64,000 nt of DNA from Hygrophila difformis (lineage: Eukaryota > Streptophyta > Magnoliopsida > Lamiales > Acanthaceae), in the NCBI GenBank assembly GCA_030278955.1, contig JAOANR010000005.1:1717431-1781430 (forward strand), written 5' to 3'. The notes below the pieces were generated by a model. The model did no database searches. It saw only the letters and a list, made by a program, of their open reading frames with translations, and was not told where the DNA came from. Of this stretch, positions 1-11,112 are shown one piece after another. Each line of letters starts with the position of its first letter. Position 1 is the first letter of the stretch. The position numbers and the translations under genes were made by a program.

Positions 1-20
1 CACATATGCTAAAATTAGTA

Positions 21-277
21 CTACCTCCGTCTCGGTGTTTTCGTTATAGATGGTTTTTTTGCACTATTTATAACTTTGATTCAAATTTTTCTCATAGTTA
101 TGTACAAAAAAAAACATAGTCAAGTGAGGTTTTGTTAGATTTGTCTAATCTTGTAATTTTATAATATCAACTTTTTATAATTTTTCATTGTACACAATTT
201 AAAATATGAACCGTTAAAAACGTGCATCGGCATACGTGTTGGGTGGGTCCGTAACAAAAACAATGAGACGGAGAAAG
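21..277. mobile_element. Stowaway-like MITE
   Basis: A 257-bp non-coding element with imperfect terminal inverted repeats (CTACCTCCGTCTC at the left, GAGACGGAGAAAG at the right), flanked by TA on both sides (19-20 and 278-279). This is the Tc1/mariner-type Stowaway signature. The AT-rich interior shares blocks with the copies at 53,001, 55,364, 57,012 and 62,466 (for example GATTTGTCTAATCTTGTA). It has no coding capacity and would depend on a mariner-type transposase elsewhere. Confidence 0.8.
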
Positions 278-412
278 TATAAAATAGAGATTAAAAAAAA
301 AGTACAAAAAAATTTTAACATGTTTTAGAAACTATATTGATATATTTACTTCAATGACTTTTATGTTATTTTAAATTTAATGTTACAAAATTATTTTTAC
401 AAACATGACCAT

Positions 413-1281
413 ACGTCAACGATTGATCCTGAGGAAACGAGAAAATTTGCAAAATGGATATTGAATGTAGGTGATGGTAAAGCTGGTATAGATATCGGAG
501 ATGGACAATCACATATAACATTTCCATAGGATATTCTTATAAACTCTATGGGTGATCCTATAGCGGCCATAGTTGAGAGTACATATTCAAATATAAACTG
601 CACGACTTCAAGTCCAAACATTTTTAAAGATATTGCTATACTAGCCCCTACCAATGAGATGGTTGATAGGATCAATGATTACATTCTGGAGCATATGCCT
701 GCAAGTGAAAATGTATATCTTAGTTCAGACAATATTTGTCAAGAGGATGGAAGCATAGATAATGACGATGAATGTTTTCACCGGAGTATCTTAACACAGT
801 CAAGTATTCTGGATTACCAAATCATGAAACAAAGTTGAAGGAAGGCTGTATAGTCATGCTTATCAGGAATATAGATCCATCCAATGAATTAGGCAACGGA
901 AGCATGTTGATAGTAACCAAGATGGGGAACAACATAATTGAGACTAAACTAATTTCGGGAAAGCATGAAAGTAAAAAATTCGTGATTGATAGAATGAACA
1001 TGAGCCCGTATGATCTAACCAAATTCCCAGTTCGATTTCAGAGGAGGTAGTTCCCACTTGCAGTTTGTTTTGCTATGACTATAAACAAAAGTCAATGTCA
1101 ATCTCTAAAGAATGTTGGGCCCTATCTTCCAAAATCAGTTTTTAGCCATGGACAGTTATATGTTGCAATATCTCGTGTCACTAGCAAGAAGGGACTCAAA
1201 ATATTAATATGTGATGAAGATGGATTTACTCAGGATACAACAAGAAATGTAGTTTACAATGAAATTTTCAGCAGATTGTGA
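413..1281 (+). pseudogene. Helitron helicase (Pif1-like) C-terminal fragment, decayed
   Basis: Conceptual translation gives the C-terminal part of the Pif1-like helicase of plant Helitron RepHel proteins. Recognisable blocks are FAKWILNVGDG (about 450-485), ILAPTNEMVDRIND (about 640-680), YSGLPNHETKLKEG (about 805-845) and MTINKSQCQSLKNVGPYLP followed by HGQLYVAISRV (1,075-1,180), the last being the SF1B helicase C-terminal motifs. The reading frame is broken by TAG at 527-529, a frameshift near 770-780 and TAG at 1,048-1,050 just before the segment leading to MTINKSQ. The Rep domain and helicase N-terminus are absent. The AT-rich stretch 1,282-1,418 is presumably its 3' untranslated tail, followed after the MULE by the terminal hairpin at 6,156. 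It is not functional. Confidence 0.8.
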
Positions 1282-2900
1282 TGTAAATTTAAATATATAG
1301 CTTAATATTTATCTTTCAAATTTTATTTATTTTTAATAAAATTCAAAATTAAATAAAAATATTATTTATAATACTTAATTCTTTTAATACTTAATATAAT
1401 ATAATTAATATAATATCTCTATTAGTTGGGGAAGTTATAGTTAAATACCCAGCCCTTTAAGTTCATATGTATTGGTACCCGCATACTATATACGTACAGT
1501 ATTGATACCTATCTCTTAAATACATCACACTTCAGGACCTGGCAATTAAAAGTAAATCAAAACTTTTAAAAAATGCTGAAAATACTACAATGCCCCCACT
1601 TTTGACTGACATGTGACAGCTGATATGATGGAGAGAGTTGGCAGACATATGCATCTCTCATCCTTCTCTCTCACCAACCTGCAAGCAATTGAAACACCAT
1701 GGGCATCGTTCTTTTTGGGGAAAAACTTTTGGAGAAGCTTGTTCGCGAAGCTTGGTAAAGAAGATCGAAGAATAGGAAGCTTAGGGTTTGCGACACTGTG
1801 GTTTTGTGAATGGGCGATTGCAATGGATTAGGGTTTTAGGGGGGAAAGCTTGATGAGAGAGGAGGGTAAGGCGATGGGTTAGGAGGGTTGTTTAGGGGGA
1901 TAGTGCAACGGGGCTGTGATGATATTTGGAAAGGGATAAAGCAACGGGTTCGGAGGGTTTTTTAAGGCAAGGATGAGCGTCATTGAAGAGCAACTACATG
2001 GGCAAGAGGAACCCGAATTGCAATGACGAGAGACCTTGTTGTTTTGTGAGTAGGATGTGCACTTTGAATCGGACAAAAGTTCTGACTTTTGGGAAAATGA
2101 AGGTCATGAATCAGGAAGTTACAAGCAAGAGGGCACAATAATGTTGTGTTAAAACTCTAGTAGATGGTTGTCCCGTGATGCTCTGTGTGTGTGTGTTTTT
2201 TTTTTTTTATTTTCGTGCGCACATTGGTGTTGTTATGTCTACAGTTAATGCTTTGTAGATTGTGGATTGGTATTTCTATATTTTTTTTTATTTCTGTGCA
2301 CACCGATATTATTATGAATAGAGCAAATGGTTTGTTAATAATTGGATACGTGTTTGGATTGATGCAATACATGGAACATAGATTTAGACATACGGATGAT
2401 CACGATCCTGGTATTGAAATAATACTGTGTAGTCATGGTGACCTTTTCTGTATGTATTGCAACAACATCGGTATCACAGAATTTAATTGTAGTGTATATG
2501 TGCCTTAGACAATGTTGTAGTGGAATTCAGGCCACTAGTATTGTATGATTAGGATTACGGCCCGGGGTTGGTGGGAGGTGGCGATGAAGGAACTGCATAG
2601 GGACGATTACTACTCATTTGACAAAATTCGGGTATTTTGCAAAAGGCTGCTAGCGTCGAACCCTGGAAGTGTCGCAGATTTAGAGGTGTTTGAGGGTACC
2701 AAAAAATATTTTTGATATTTTTTACCACATGACTCAGCTGTGTCATTTTAGTGCTGATTGTTTCAGCCATAGTGGTATACCACATATTGACATGTAATAT
2801 TTTTTGGAACATGTCTGGTACAACATTGATTTGACAAGTGGTAATTTTGTATTATGGTTTCAGTATTTGGAACGATCATTCGGAAGGATGGTCTCAATAC

Positions 2901-4170
2901 GTGATACCATTCCTTCAGATATGCCTTATATAGTTATATGGGGCATATTTGTGGCACATAGAGTTAGGTTAATATGTTGTTCACGATTATTCGTACATTA
3001 TAAAACATGCAATAACATATTTAATCGTTATTGTATTTGTTTATGTGGTTGAATGCCATTAATGAGTTCCAATACATATAATTGTAGTGGACTATGTGTT
3101 TTCCCAATAACACACCATTACCTTTCATATTGAACACCATATATTCTGCATGAAATGCACTTCTCTACAGAAATGAAGTACCATTCCTTCAAATATGTCT
3201 CATATAGTGATATGTGGCACATTTGTGGCACTTAGGGTTAGGTTAATGTATTTTTCACGATTATTCATACATTATAAAACATGCAATAACATATTTGTTC
3301 GTTATTGTGGTTGTTTATGTGTTTGAATGCCATTAATGAGTTCCAATACATATAATTGTAGTGGACTATGTATTTTCCCAATAACACACCATTACCTTTC
3401 ATATTGAACACCAGATATTCTGCATGAAATGCACTTCTCTACAGAAATGAAGTACCATTCCTTCAGATATGTCTCACATAGTGATATGTGGCATATCTGT
3501 GGCACTTAGGGTTAGGTTAATGTGTTTTTCACGATTATTCATACATTATAAAACATGCAATAACATATTTGTTCGTTATTGTGGTTGTTTATGTGGTTGA
3601 ATGCCATTAATGAGCTCCAATACACATTATTGTAGTGGACTATGTGTTTTCCTAATAACACACCATTACCTTTCATATTGAACACCATATATTTTGTATG
3701 AAATGCACTCATCTACAGAAATGAAGTACCATTCATTTAGATATGTCTCACATAGTGATATGTGGCATATTTGTGGCACTTAGGGTTGGGTTAATGTGTT
3801 GTTCACGATTATTCGTACATTATATAATGTAAACAAACATATTTTTTCGTTATCATTGTAAATTACAGTTGTTGAATGCCATTAATGAACTCAAATACAA
3901 GATTTTGTGGTGGACTATGTATTTTCCCAAGAGCATACCATTACTTTTCATGGTATACACCGGACCTTCTGCACCAAATGTACTCCTCTAATGAAATTAA
4001 GTACCATCATTCAATAATGCCTCATATAGTGATAAGAGGCATACTTGGGGCACTTAGGGTTGAGTTAATGTGTTATTCACGATTATTCGTACATTATATA
4101 ACATAAACAAAGATATTTGTTCTTTATTATTGTAAAACATAAACAAATACTGTATATTTTGTGGTGGACT
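2901..4170. repeat. Tandem repeat, about 274-bp unit, five copies
   Basis: A direct repeat whose units start near 2,901, 3,175, 3,449, 3,723 and 3,998 with almost constant 274-275 bp spacing. Each begins with a variant of GAAGTACCATTCCTTCAG and includes GGCACTTAGGGTTAGGTTAA, CACGATTATTC, ATGCCATTAATGAG and AACACACCATTACC. The middle copies are most alike, while the first and last are more diverged, the usual pattern for an internally expanding array. Short ORFs across it change with the copy and look fortuitous. The array lies wholly inside the MULE. Confidence 0.85.
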
Positions 4171-4208
4171 ATGTTTATAATGACCACAAATAAATTATCA
4201 TCCAACGT

Positions 4209-4472
4209 TTAATGACCATCAACCATGGCATCCCCAGTGCCAGCATTGGGGTCTGTTTCAGCTTCATTTGCACTCTGAGTGGGAACATCAAACTTTGGGA
4301 CCTGACCATCAACGTACATTGGATATGGAACATCAACTTGCATAGATTGTGGAATATTAGCCGAAGAAGGAACACCAAACTTTGGAGACGTAACATCAAC
4401 TTGCATGTCCCCTAGAACATCAGTACTTGCAAGAGGAACACCATACTTTGGAGCAAGGGTATCACCTTGCAT
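4209..4472 (-). CDS. Unidentified 87-codon ORF inside the MULE
   Basis: I do not recognise this ORF. The product is acidic and proline/valine-rich and contains an internal repeat: MQVDV followed by PKFGVP or PKFDVP, occurring two to three times, with the related PKYGVPL near the start. The repetition suggests a once-coding, repetitive segment rather than random sequence. An overlapping ORF in another frame (4,412-4,813, minus) has a lysine-rich stretch, so a single gene broken by a frameshift is possible. It could be a captured host fragment or simply low-complexity DNA of the MULE. Confidence 0.25.
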   Translation of the reverse strand: MQGDTLAPKYGVPLASTDVLGDMQVDVTSPKFGVPSSANIPQSMQVDVPYPMYVDGQVPKFDVPTQSANEAETDPNAGTGDAMVDGH

Positions 4473-6155
4473 GGAAAGAGCATCAGATTATTGAGGATCA
4501 TGGGCAGGCGTTCAGATTTTTGGAGATCACTCCATAATCTGACAATTGAATGAACACTATGTGGAAGATTATTGAAAAGTGTTGTTTCCCTACTCCAAAA
4601 TAAATGGTGTTGATCACTCCATTTCCACCAAGTTATTATCGTTGCCCCCTCGTTATCCTTCTTTTTGGATTTCATTTTGTCTTTCTTGGTACTTCCTTTT
4701 ACTTTTGACGACATTCTTTCTTTACCTGTCAGCTTCATTAAATCAACACTATGTGGAAGATAATAATATACAACTTTACGGATGACACTGTACAAATAAT
4801 TCACAATACTCAATTATACTCTAAATGACACCATATACAAAACATTATATACAACCTTATTATCAATTTCTATTCACCATAATGCACAAAACCATCCCTA
4901 AAACATCTAATATTTCACAAACGTCAATGCTATCCCAGATAACACCCCAAAACTAACCCTAGCCATTTATATTCACCAAGAAGAAAAAAATCATCTCAAT
5001 AACAGTGATGTAGTTCACTAAACTCTGTGGTATCTCAAAAGCCATCCCAAAACCAACCCTAACCATTTCTATTGGCCAAAATGCACAAAATCAACCCCAA
5101 AACTGTGGTGTAGTTCATCGTTCTCCTCGGTATCTCAGAAACATCTCCAACACCAATGTATTGTTATGTAACCCATAGTATCGCACAATAGTTTCCTAGT
5201 TTTTGACCAAAATTACACAAGTATGAAATCAGTTACTCATCCAAACCACAACAAACAACAAAAAACTAAAAATAAAAATCAAACTATACCCATTCAAATC
5301 GCACCCTCTAAAGCACCCATTTCATGTTTCATAACAATCTCACAACAAGGTCACTAGTTTTCGAGCACAAAAACAAGTTCAAATCGCTTCCCTCTAACAA
5401 AAACCCTTACTCAAAATACTTTCAAAGTTACAACACCACGAACCACAAAGAAGTTCAAATGTAACCACCCATGGAAATGAAGCCCAAAAATATAAACACC
5501 CTTCAAATCCCAGCCTTCAAAAACCACTTTGAATCGGAATATATTCAAATTTTGGTACCTTTGAACTCCTTCTTCGAAACTTGGTTACTTTTCCCTTCAA
5601 ATCTCCTCTTTCGAATCTTGATGCCGGGGTGGGCGGTTTGTTCTCCCTTGGAGCTCGAAAAAATGGCACGAAGATAGGGCTTCAAATGAACGATTTCTCT
5701 TGAAATGGGATAGCAAAATACTTCATCTTCTCCGGCTATTGAAAGGGGGTGGTGGTGATGTGGAGTGGAGTTCATTAACTCCATGGAGGTTCCAAAACCC
5801 AATGCATTGGACAAGACATAAAGTCAAAATGTCTTTGCTACCCTCTATCATTAATTTCAATTCTTCTTTGCTTCAAGGGCATTTTAGTCTTTTCGCATTT
5901 ACACATTTACAAAGAAAATCAAAATTATTGGGTGGGTATCTGAATTGAAGTATTATAGTATAGGGGTATCACACTAGGAGTATTTTGACTATGGGGTATT
6001 AAACTTCACTTTTCCGCTATTAGTTTTAATTTAATTATATTATATTATCGTATATACACCCTCTTTCGAATAATATATATAACTCTTACATATTACAATT
6101 TGTTATTAATTCTTTTAATACATGTATATATATATCTATAAATTATATAATTAAG

Positions 6156-6181
6156 CCCGTCGAGTTTCGACGGGTTACTTG
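6156..6181 (+). mobile_element. Helitron 3' terminal hairpin
   Basis: CCCGTCGA (6,156-6,163), a GTT loop and TCGACGGG (6,167-6,174) form a perfect 8-bp GC-rich stem in otherwise AT-rich DNA, followed 3 bases later by CTTG (6,178-6,181). Plant Helitrons end in such a hairpin about 10 bases before CTRR, so CTTG would be a one-base variant of CTAG. It lies downstream of, and on the same strand as, the Helitron helicase remnant at 413-1,281 once the MULE is discounted, which supports one old element from before 413 to 6,181. No 5' TC end was identified. Confidence 0.6.
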
Positions 6182-7297
6182 TTATTGTTCATAAATTTTA
6201 AATAACAAAACTTGGACTACGCATCATCAATTCATCATCACTTCTTTTCTCATATCATTCTTTCATTTTCATTTCCATTTCAAGCCTGAATAATATGATA
6301 GACGACATTATATTTACCTTCGACTTTAAATCAAGCTCCGTCGCCAGAGGTTAGCTTTCCGGTTTAGGGTAAGATTGACAACTTGAATTCCAGATTCGTT
6401 ACTTGTTGATTTAAGATGCAAACATTATGCCTAAAATCACATAACATGCTGTCACTAAGTTCCAAGCATTCTATTCAATTAATATTCAATACTTGTTGAT
6501 TTAAGATGCAAACATTCTGTCTAAAATCACATGACATGTTATCATTAAGTTCTAACCATTCTATTAAATTGAATTTGTACTATGTGATATAACATTCTAT
6601 TTGTAATGTGACCACATATTATTTCAAATTTTCTCACATTCTCTCTCACTAGCTAGACAAGTCCAATGTAAAATAAGTGGACTTACACATGATATTTATG
6701 TAACATTCTATGATAGGAGGAAAACATTATATCCAATGTTAATAAACATTCTGGATGAAGAGCCACACATGAGAGTCGGATAAAGAGTCATACATTCTGT
6801 CTAATAGAGATAGAAAATTATGTATCATTTTAATTAACATTCTGTACAATAACATTAGTCATACATTATGTCTTTAGCACTAGAACTTCCGTATAATTTT
6901 AGTTTACATTATGATTGGAGATAATGAAAGTAACTTCCAGCATAAATATTTTGAAATAACTATGGAAATTATTTCGCAATAAATCTCTAATTTCTTTGAA
7001 TGAAATTGTGTTAAATTTAATTGAATTTGAATAGTCTGATATTTTCTCAAATTGTGGAGCATCATTACCTGCAAAAGATATACCTAATCATTACCTGCAA
7101 AATCATAATTACAATAAAATAAAAGTAAAAATAAATATATACAATTTATCAACTTACATTTATACCCTTGTTGTATTAATACCATTGATTTAACATATTA
7201 TATGATTGAATGGTCCAGATCAAAACACTGTGTTTATCAAATATATGCTGGAACTTTTAGTTCTATGATAGGAACCATACCGGGCAGAGGGATGGAG
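6182..7297. other. Non-coding AT-rich stretch
   Basis: No gene is visible. The stretch contains a 90-bp tandem duplication (6,401-6,580) and, between 6,570 and 6,900, scattered ACATTCTGT/ACATTATGT repeats. No ORF, splice structure or element terminus was recognised. Confidence 0.5.
6401..6580. repeat. 90-bp tandem duplication
   Basis: Two direct copies begin at 6,401 and 6,491 with ACTTGTTGATTTAAGATGCA and run about 90 bp each. They differ at a modest number of positions, for example ATTATGCC against ATTCTGTC. No coding capacity. Confidence 0.75.
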
Positions 7298-7303
7298 CCG
7301 TAG

Positions 7304-7761
7304 GCTGTGTTTGGGAACGAGACGAGTTTAGGCTGCTTTTAAAATACTTCATACAAAATTTATAGTAAACACTAATTTTATTGTATCCCTACTCGCAGCT
7401 GACACCGCTGACACCTAGTTCCCCGACGCTAGCTGTTTGATTTTTATGCATATTTTATCTTCTTTTTTATTGTTTCACCTTCTCTAGCCTTCTTTGGCTG
7501 TATTACAAAAAAAGGAAAAAAAATATCTAATCTCTAAACTCCAAATATCAAATTCTAATCTCTAATCTCTAAACTCTTAAGACTTTTCTTCTTAATTTTT
7601 AGCTTTCTAAACTTTAAACTCTAAATTCTAATTTAAAATTGTATTACTAAACACCATTCTTTTAAATTATCTCAATTTAAAACTATTTTCATCATTAATT
7701 TCACTCTAAACTTTAAACTTTAAACTCCAAACTCTAAACTCTAATTATTTCCCAAACAGAC
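7304..7761. mobile_element. Candidate MITE with TGTTTGGGAA termini
   Basis: The left end GCTGTGTTTGGGAA and the reverse complement of the right end, GTCTGTTTGGGAA, form short imperfect inverted repeats. The 458-bp segment is flanked on both sides by CCGTAG (7,298-7,303 and 7,762-7,767). The interior is non-coding and includes CTCTAAACTCTAAAC-like runs. The termini resemble PIF/Harbinger- or hAT-derived MITEs. A 6-bp duplication fits neither superfamily exactly, so the class is left open. Confidence 0.5.
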
Positions 7762-8087
7762 CCGTAGTCAAATTTGCGTTTAGGGTATAGAAGAGTGGAC
7801 AAAGATGGAAGAGCTTGCTGCCTGCGTTAGTTGAACGATGATTAAATATCCTCCAAAGGAATAAATTATTTATTGGCATCAATTTCAAGGTTTCCATTTG
7901 TTAAAGTAATAAGCAAGTTAAAAAATTTTAGTTTTTAGTGTCATTTAAACTTTTAATTTATAACTTAGTACTATTAGGTAAATTTTTTTATTATTTTTTT
8001 ATATGAGCCAGAAAAAAAAATACAAAGTTCAAACAAAAAGAAAAGCTAACAAGAAAATAAAAGAGCTAAACTAAAAATTATTAGACT

Positions 8088-8265
8088 CTGGGGAGTCAAA
8101 CGCCGGATGAGTCCGCCGCAGTCACTCATGTGTCGTTAAAAGTGTGTGGGAGCCCACACCACACAAATTACAAAGGGGATAAAGGAGAGGGGTAGGGGCC
8201 CGAGTGGGGATCGAACTCTTAACCATAAGACGTGGGACTTAACCACTAGGGTAAGTCCCAACCCC
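8088..8265 (-). mobile_element. tRNA-derived SINE
   Basis: On the minus strand the segment starts GGGGTTGGGACTTACCC and shows an internal RNA polymerase III promoter: a box A-like TAGTGGTTAAG (within 8,235-8,253) and, about 30 bases further on, a canonical box B GTTCGATCC (8,208-8,216). A tRNA-unrelated body follows. This layout is that of plant tRNA-derived SINEs, which are mobilised in trans by LINEs. No clean poly(A) tail or target duplication was found. A plain tRNA gene is excluded because there is no cloverleaf 3' half. Confidence 0.6.
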
Positions 8266-8404
8266 AATTTTTTTTCTATTTTAGTATTTCATATTATTTT
8301 TTAGCTTTATCTTTGTACCGCTATTATATCAACTATATTTTTATCTACCCGGTTTCACCCAAAAAACTATATTTCTATCTGTTTAGAAAAAAAAATTATA
8401 TTTG

Positions 8405-9633
8405 TATCTTGTCCTTTTAAAATTTTAAATTTTGTATAATATTTTATCTTAATTTGTTTTGTTTTTTTGTTTTTTTTTTTTTTTGGTTTATCTTAATTTG
8501 TTTTTTTTTGGTTCTCTTTCCAGACTCATTTAATTCAAATATTTACTTGTCCAAAATTTCAAAATTTTCTTTTAGCTCATCCAAAAAAAAAAATTTCTTT
8601 TATAAAAGATAGCATAGAAGGATAAAAAAATATTTGATAAATAGTGTATTATTAATTCTTTTTTAGCCTCTATTTTTAAATTCCAATATATCTACTATTT
8701 TTAGTTTTAAGATAAAAATATTTTATTTTACATTAGGTAATATTCAAAAATAAATCATAATAAATTTTATTGTACCGAAAAAAAGAATAATATCTCTAAC
8801 TCCTCATAACCAGTTCATAACGATACTCCAAGTAAATTTATGACAGTACTCAAAACAAGTTAGTAACATGCTTTAGACACGTTTATAAGAGTACTCCAAA
8901 TAAATTCGTAATAATATTCAAAATAAGTTCATAATAATACACTAAACAAGCTTATAAATATTGTAAAATTTATATAAGTAATTTAGTATATTTCATACAA
9001 ATTAATTATACCGTATTATTTTTTAATTTTAATTTTTCTAACATCAGATCAATTTAAATTGTATCTTAATTTTTTTTAAAAGACAATCAAATTTGTGTAA
9101 TATTTTCATATTGTTTACCTTAAATATTTTTAAATTTTTTTGTTCTCTTTAGGCTCACATTTCATTCGAATATGTATTTATTTCAAAAGTACAAAATTCT
9201 ATAGGAGTGTATCAAATAGGACAAGCTATTGAATAATACAGGTTTTAAAGAATAAAAAATTTATTCTCTAACGTATTATTAATTCTTTTATTTGTCTTTT
9301 TAGCCTCATTTTTCATCCCACAATATTCACATTTTTATAGTTTAAAATAAATAATAAGTAGTATTTTGAATTCTACCATTGGAAATATTCAAATATATGA
9401 AATCATAATAAATTTCACTGCACAAAAAAAAATGAAAAAAATCTCTAACTTTGGCTAACGATTCATAATGATACTCTAAGCAAGTTCATAATAGTACTCC
9501 AAATAAGTTCATAATGATACTTCAAATAATTTCATAATGGTACTCTTAAAAAGTGCACAACACTGTACTTTGATTAACTTCATAACAGTACTTCACAGAA
9601 GTTCATAATGGTACTGTTAGTAAGTGCATAATA
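8405..9633. repeat. Tandem duplication (about 655 bp) with CATAATAGTACTCC minisatellite
   Basis: Two diverged direct copies (about 8,405-9,060 and 9,061-9,633) share an ordered series of blocks: GTAATATTTT, TTCTCTTT..GGCTCA, GTATTATTAATTCTTTT, TAGCCTC, ATAATAAATTT and CTCTAAC. Each copy ends in a run of degenerate units of roughly 20-25 bp of the form GTTCATAATAGTACTCCAAA. The same minisatellite resumes at 52,663-52,800 on the far side of the 43 kb nest, showing that the nest interrupted this host sequence. No coding capacity. Confidence 0.65.
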
Positions 9634-9787
9634 CTACCTTCGTCAAATTAAAAGTGGCTACATTTTACTTTTGGCACTGTTCATTATTTAACTTTGACTC
9701 AATTTTATTGTATTGATACAAGAAGAGAAAAATAATCAAGTGTGACATTGTTAGAATCATCTAACCAATAAGTGATAATATTATAAA
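9634..9787. mobile_element. Stowaway-like MITE, left part (split)
   Basis: The segment begins CTACCTTCGTC after TA (9,632-9,633) and carries the internal Stowaway blocks (GTTCATTATTTAACTTTGAC, GTTAGAATCATCTAACC). It stops near 9,787, where the LINE tail begins. The complementary terminus is at 52,615-52,660: the reverse complement of that end, including CATTAAAAGTGTCTAC, matches AATTAAAAGTGGCTAC here. The two pieces look like one MITE split by the nest, with about 60 bp missing in the middle. Confidence 0.6.
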
Positions 9788-11112
9788 AGATAAAAGGAAA
9801 ACGGACAGTCATAAAGGAAATAAGAAAGCAGAGCCACAAGAGCCAAGCCACCAAAATACACGGTGGAGAAAGAAAAAGGCCAGTGACCAAGGCCGAAAAG
9901 ATAGCCGGGCAAGTGCCCAAAGATCTCCCCGCCTGCCTCGTTAAAACCCATTGGGAAAAACCCATGAGAGGGAAAAAGAGTACCAAAGCAGAAAAGGAGA
10001 TAAAAACTAACGTACACGATCACATAGAAAATTACCTAGTGAAATCTATAGTACTCAAAGTGCATATCATGGAATAGGTGTTTATGCAGTGGTGTAGAGG
10101 TGTACCAAGTCAGTTCTCCGCCAATACAGGAAAGAGTGTTGGCTGCGACATTCCCTTCCCGGAAGATGTGGGAGATACGAAAATTAATATTCTCCATAAT
10201 GTCCTTAGCCGCCTTCCAACGCCCATAAAATCGCCAGGGAATGTCCGGACTAGGATTAGTGAAAGCATGCACCACATAAGTCGAGTCAGTCTCCATCCAA
10301 AGGTTGAACCAGCCATTAGCATGAGCAAATTCGAGACCAATGCAAGCTGTGACCAATTCTGCCTCATAAGCGAAGCCGAGGCCATAACCACCCGAGAAAC
10401 AACCCTTGGCAAAACCTCTGGAATTACGAAAAATACCACCGCCTGAAATCGCACCAGGAGATCCCCAGGCATGTCCATCAACATTGCATTTAGTCCAGCC
10501 CGGAAGAGGGGGTCGCCAACGAACGCTAGTAATTTGAGGAGATTTCCCAACTGAAACGCGAAGCCCGAAAAACTTGATAACACAAAGGTCATCCAAAGAG
10601 TTGTGCATACTGCCCAGATTAAGATAATCCGCTTCTTTCATCAAGGCCAGGATGGAAGCCATGAGTTTGGATGTCCGGATGGGGCTGATACGCCCTATAT
10701 GAATACAATCATCATGCATGGCCTCATTACAAGTAGTCCAGACAAGCCAGAGATAGGAGACGAAGAACAACCTCCATAGCGAGTGGATTTGGTTGCTGGC
10801 CTTGATAGCAATGCATTGTAATAGGAAATCCATAAAGCTATCATCGACATGAAGCTTATTATGGAACCCAAATGCCTGAACAAAATGAAGCAGGACTTTG
10901 GAGGAAGCCTCACACTTAAGGAACAGATGATCAAGACTTTCTTCGGCGGAACTGCACAGATAGCATATGGAGGGACCGTTGATACCTTTGGACTGAAGGA
11001 CCTCCCAAGTGAGTAAAATGCCCTTGATGGCTTTCCAAACCACAATAGAGCGACGTCTGGGGATAAAATTATCCCAGATCCATGATCCCCAGGTAGTCGC
11101 AGGAAAGGATGT
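9788..11112 (-). mobile_element. L1-type LINE, 3' fragment
   Basis: This is the 3' part of a plant L1-type non-LTR retrotransposon on the minus strand: the end of ORF2 (10,036-11,112) followed by a 3' untranslated region to about 9,788 that contains CATGGGTTTTTCCCAATGGG. No poly(A) tail (poly-T on this strand) remains at the left edge. The 5' side is cut by the Athila LTR terminus at 11,113, and the missing ORF2 part is not found on the other side of the nest, so it was lost along with the 5' half of the Athila element. Confidence 0.7.
10036..11112 (-). pseudogene. LINE ORF2 C-terminus (zf-RVT and RNase H-like domains)
   Basis: An open reading frame of about 359 codons without a natural start, because it is cut at 11,112 by the LTR. 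The first 130 residues match the zinc-binding domain that follows reverse transcriptase in plant LINEs (WDNFIPRRRSIVVWKA, then CYLC, then SLDHLFLKC). The C-terminal 130 residues are an RNase H-like (RVT_3) domain with the expected acidic residues in KCNVDGHA, YEAELVTA and METDSTYV. The final motif reads REGNVAANTLS, where the usual metal-binding Asp is Asn, so nuclease activity is doubtful. The frame is otherwise uninterrupted. It encodes no endonuclease or reverse transcriptase and cannot mobilise itself. Confidence 0.8.

Larger units (their letters stand above)
1428..6015. mobile_element. Mutator-like element (MULE) with 9-bp target duplication
   Basis: The segment is bounded by a perfect 9-bp direct repeat CTATTAGTT (1,419-1,427 and 6,016-6,024), the duplication length typical of Mutator-like elements. 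The ends are imperfect inverted repeats: GGGGAAGTTATAGTTAAATA at the left against CGGAAAAGTGAAGTTTAATA on the reverse strand at the right, with similarity continuing about 80 bp inward as repeated GATACCC/TACCC blocks. No MURA-type transposase is visible, so this looks non-autonomous. The interior holds five copies of a 274-bp tandem repeat (2,901-4,170), a minus-strand ORF at 4,209-4,472 and an 89-codon minus-strand ORF (5,545-5,814) near the right end, none of which I recognise. It may carry captured host sequence (Pack-MULE style), but no parent gene can be named. It sits inside the Helitron remnant. Confidence 0.75.

Noticed and set aside
8088..8265. tRNA gene
   Set aside because: Box A and box B are present on the minus strand, but there is no cloverleaf 3' half or acceptor stem; a tRNA-derived SINE fits better.
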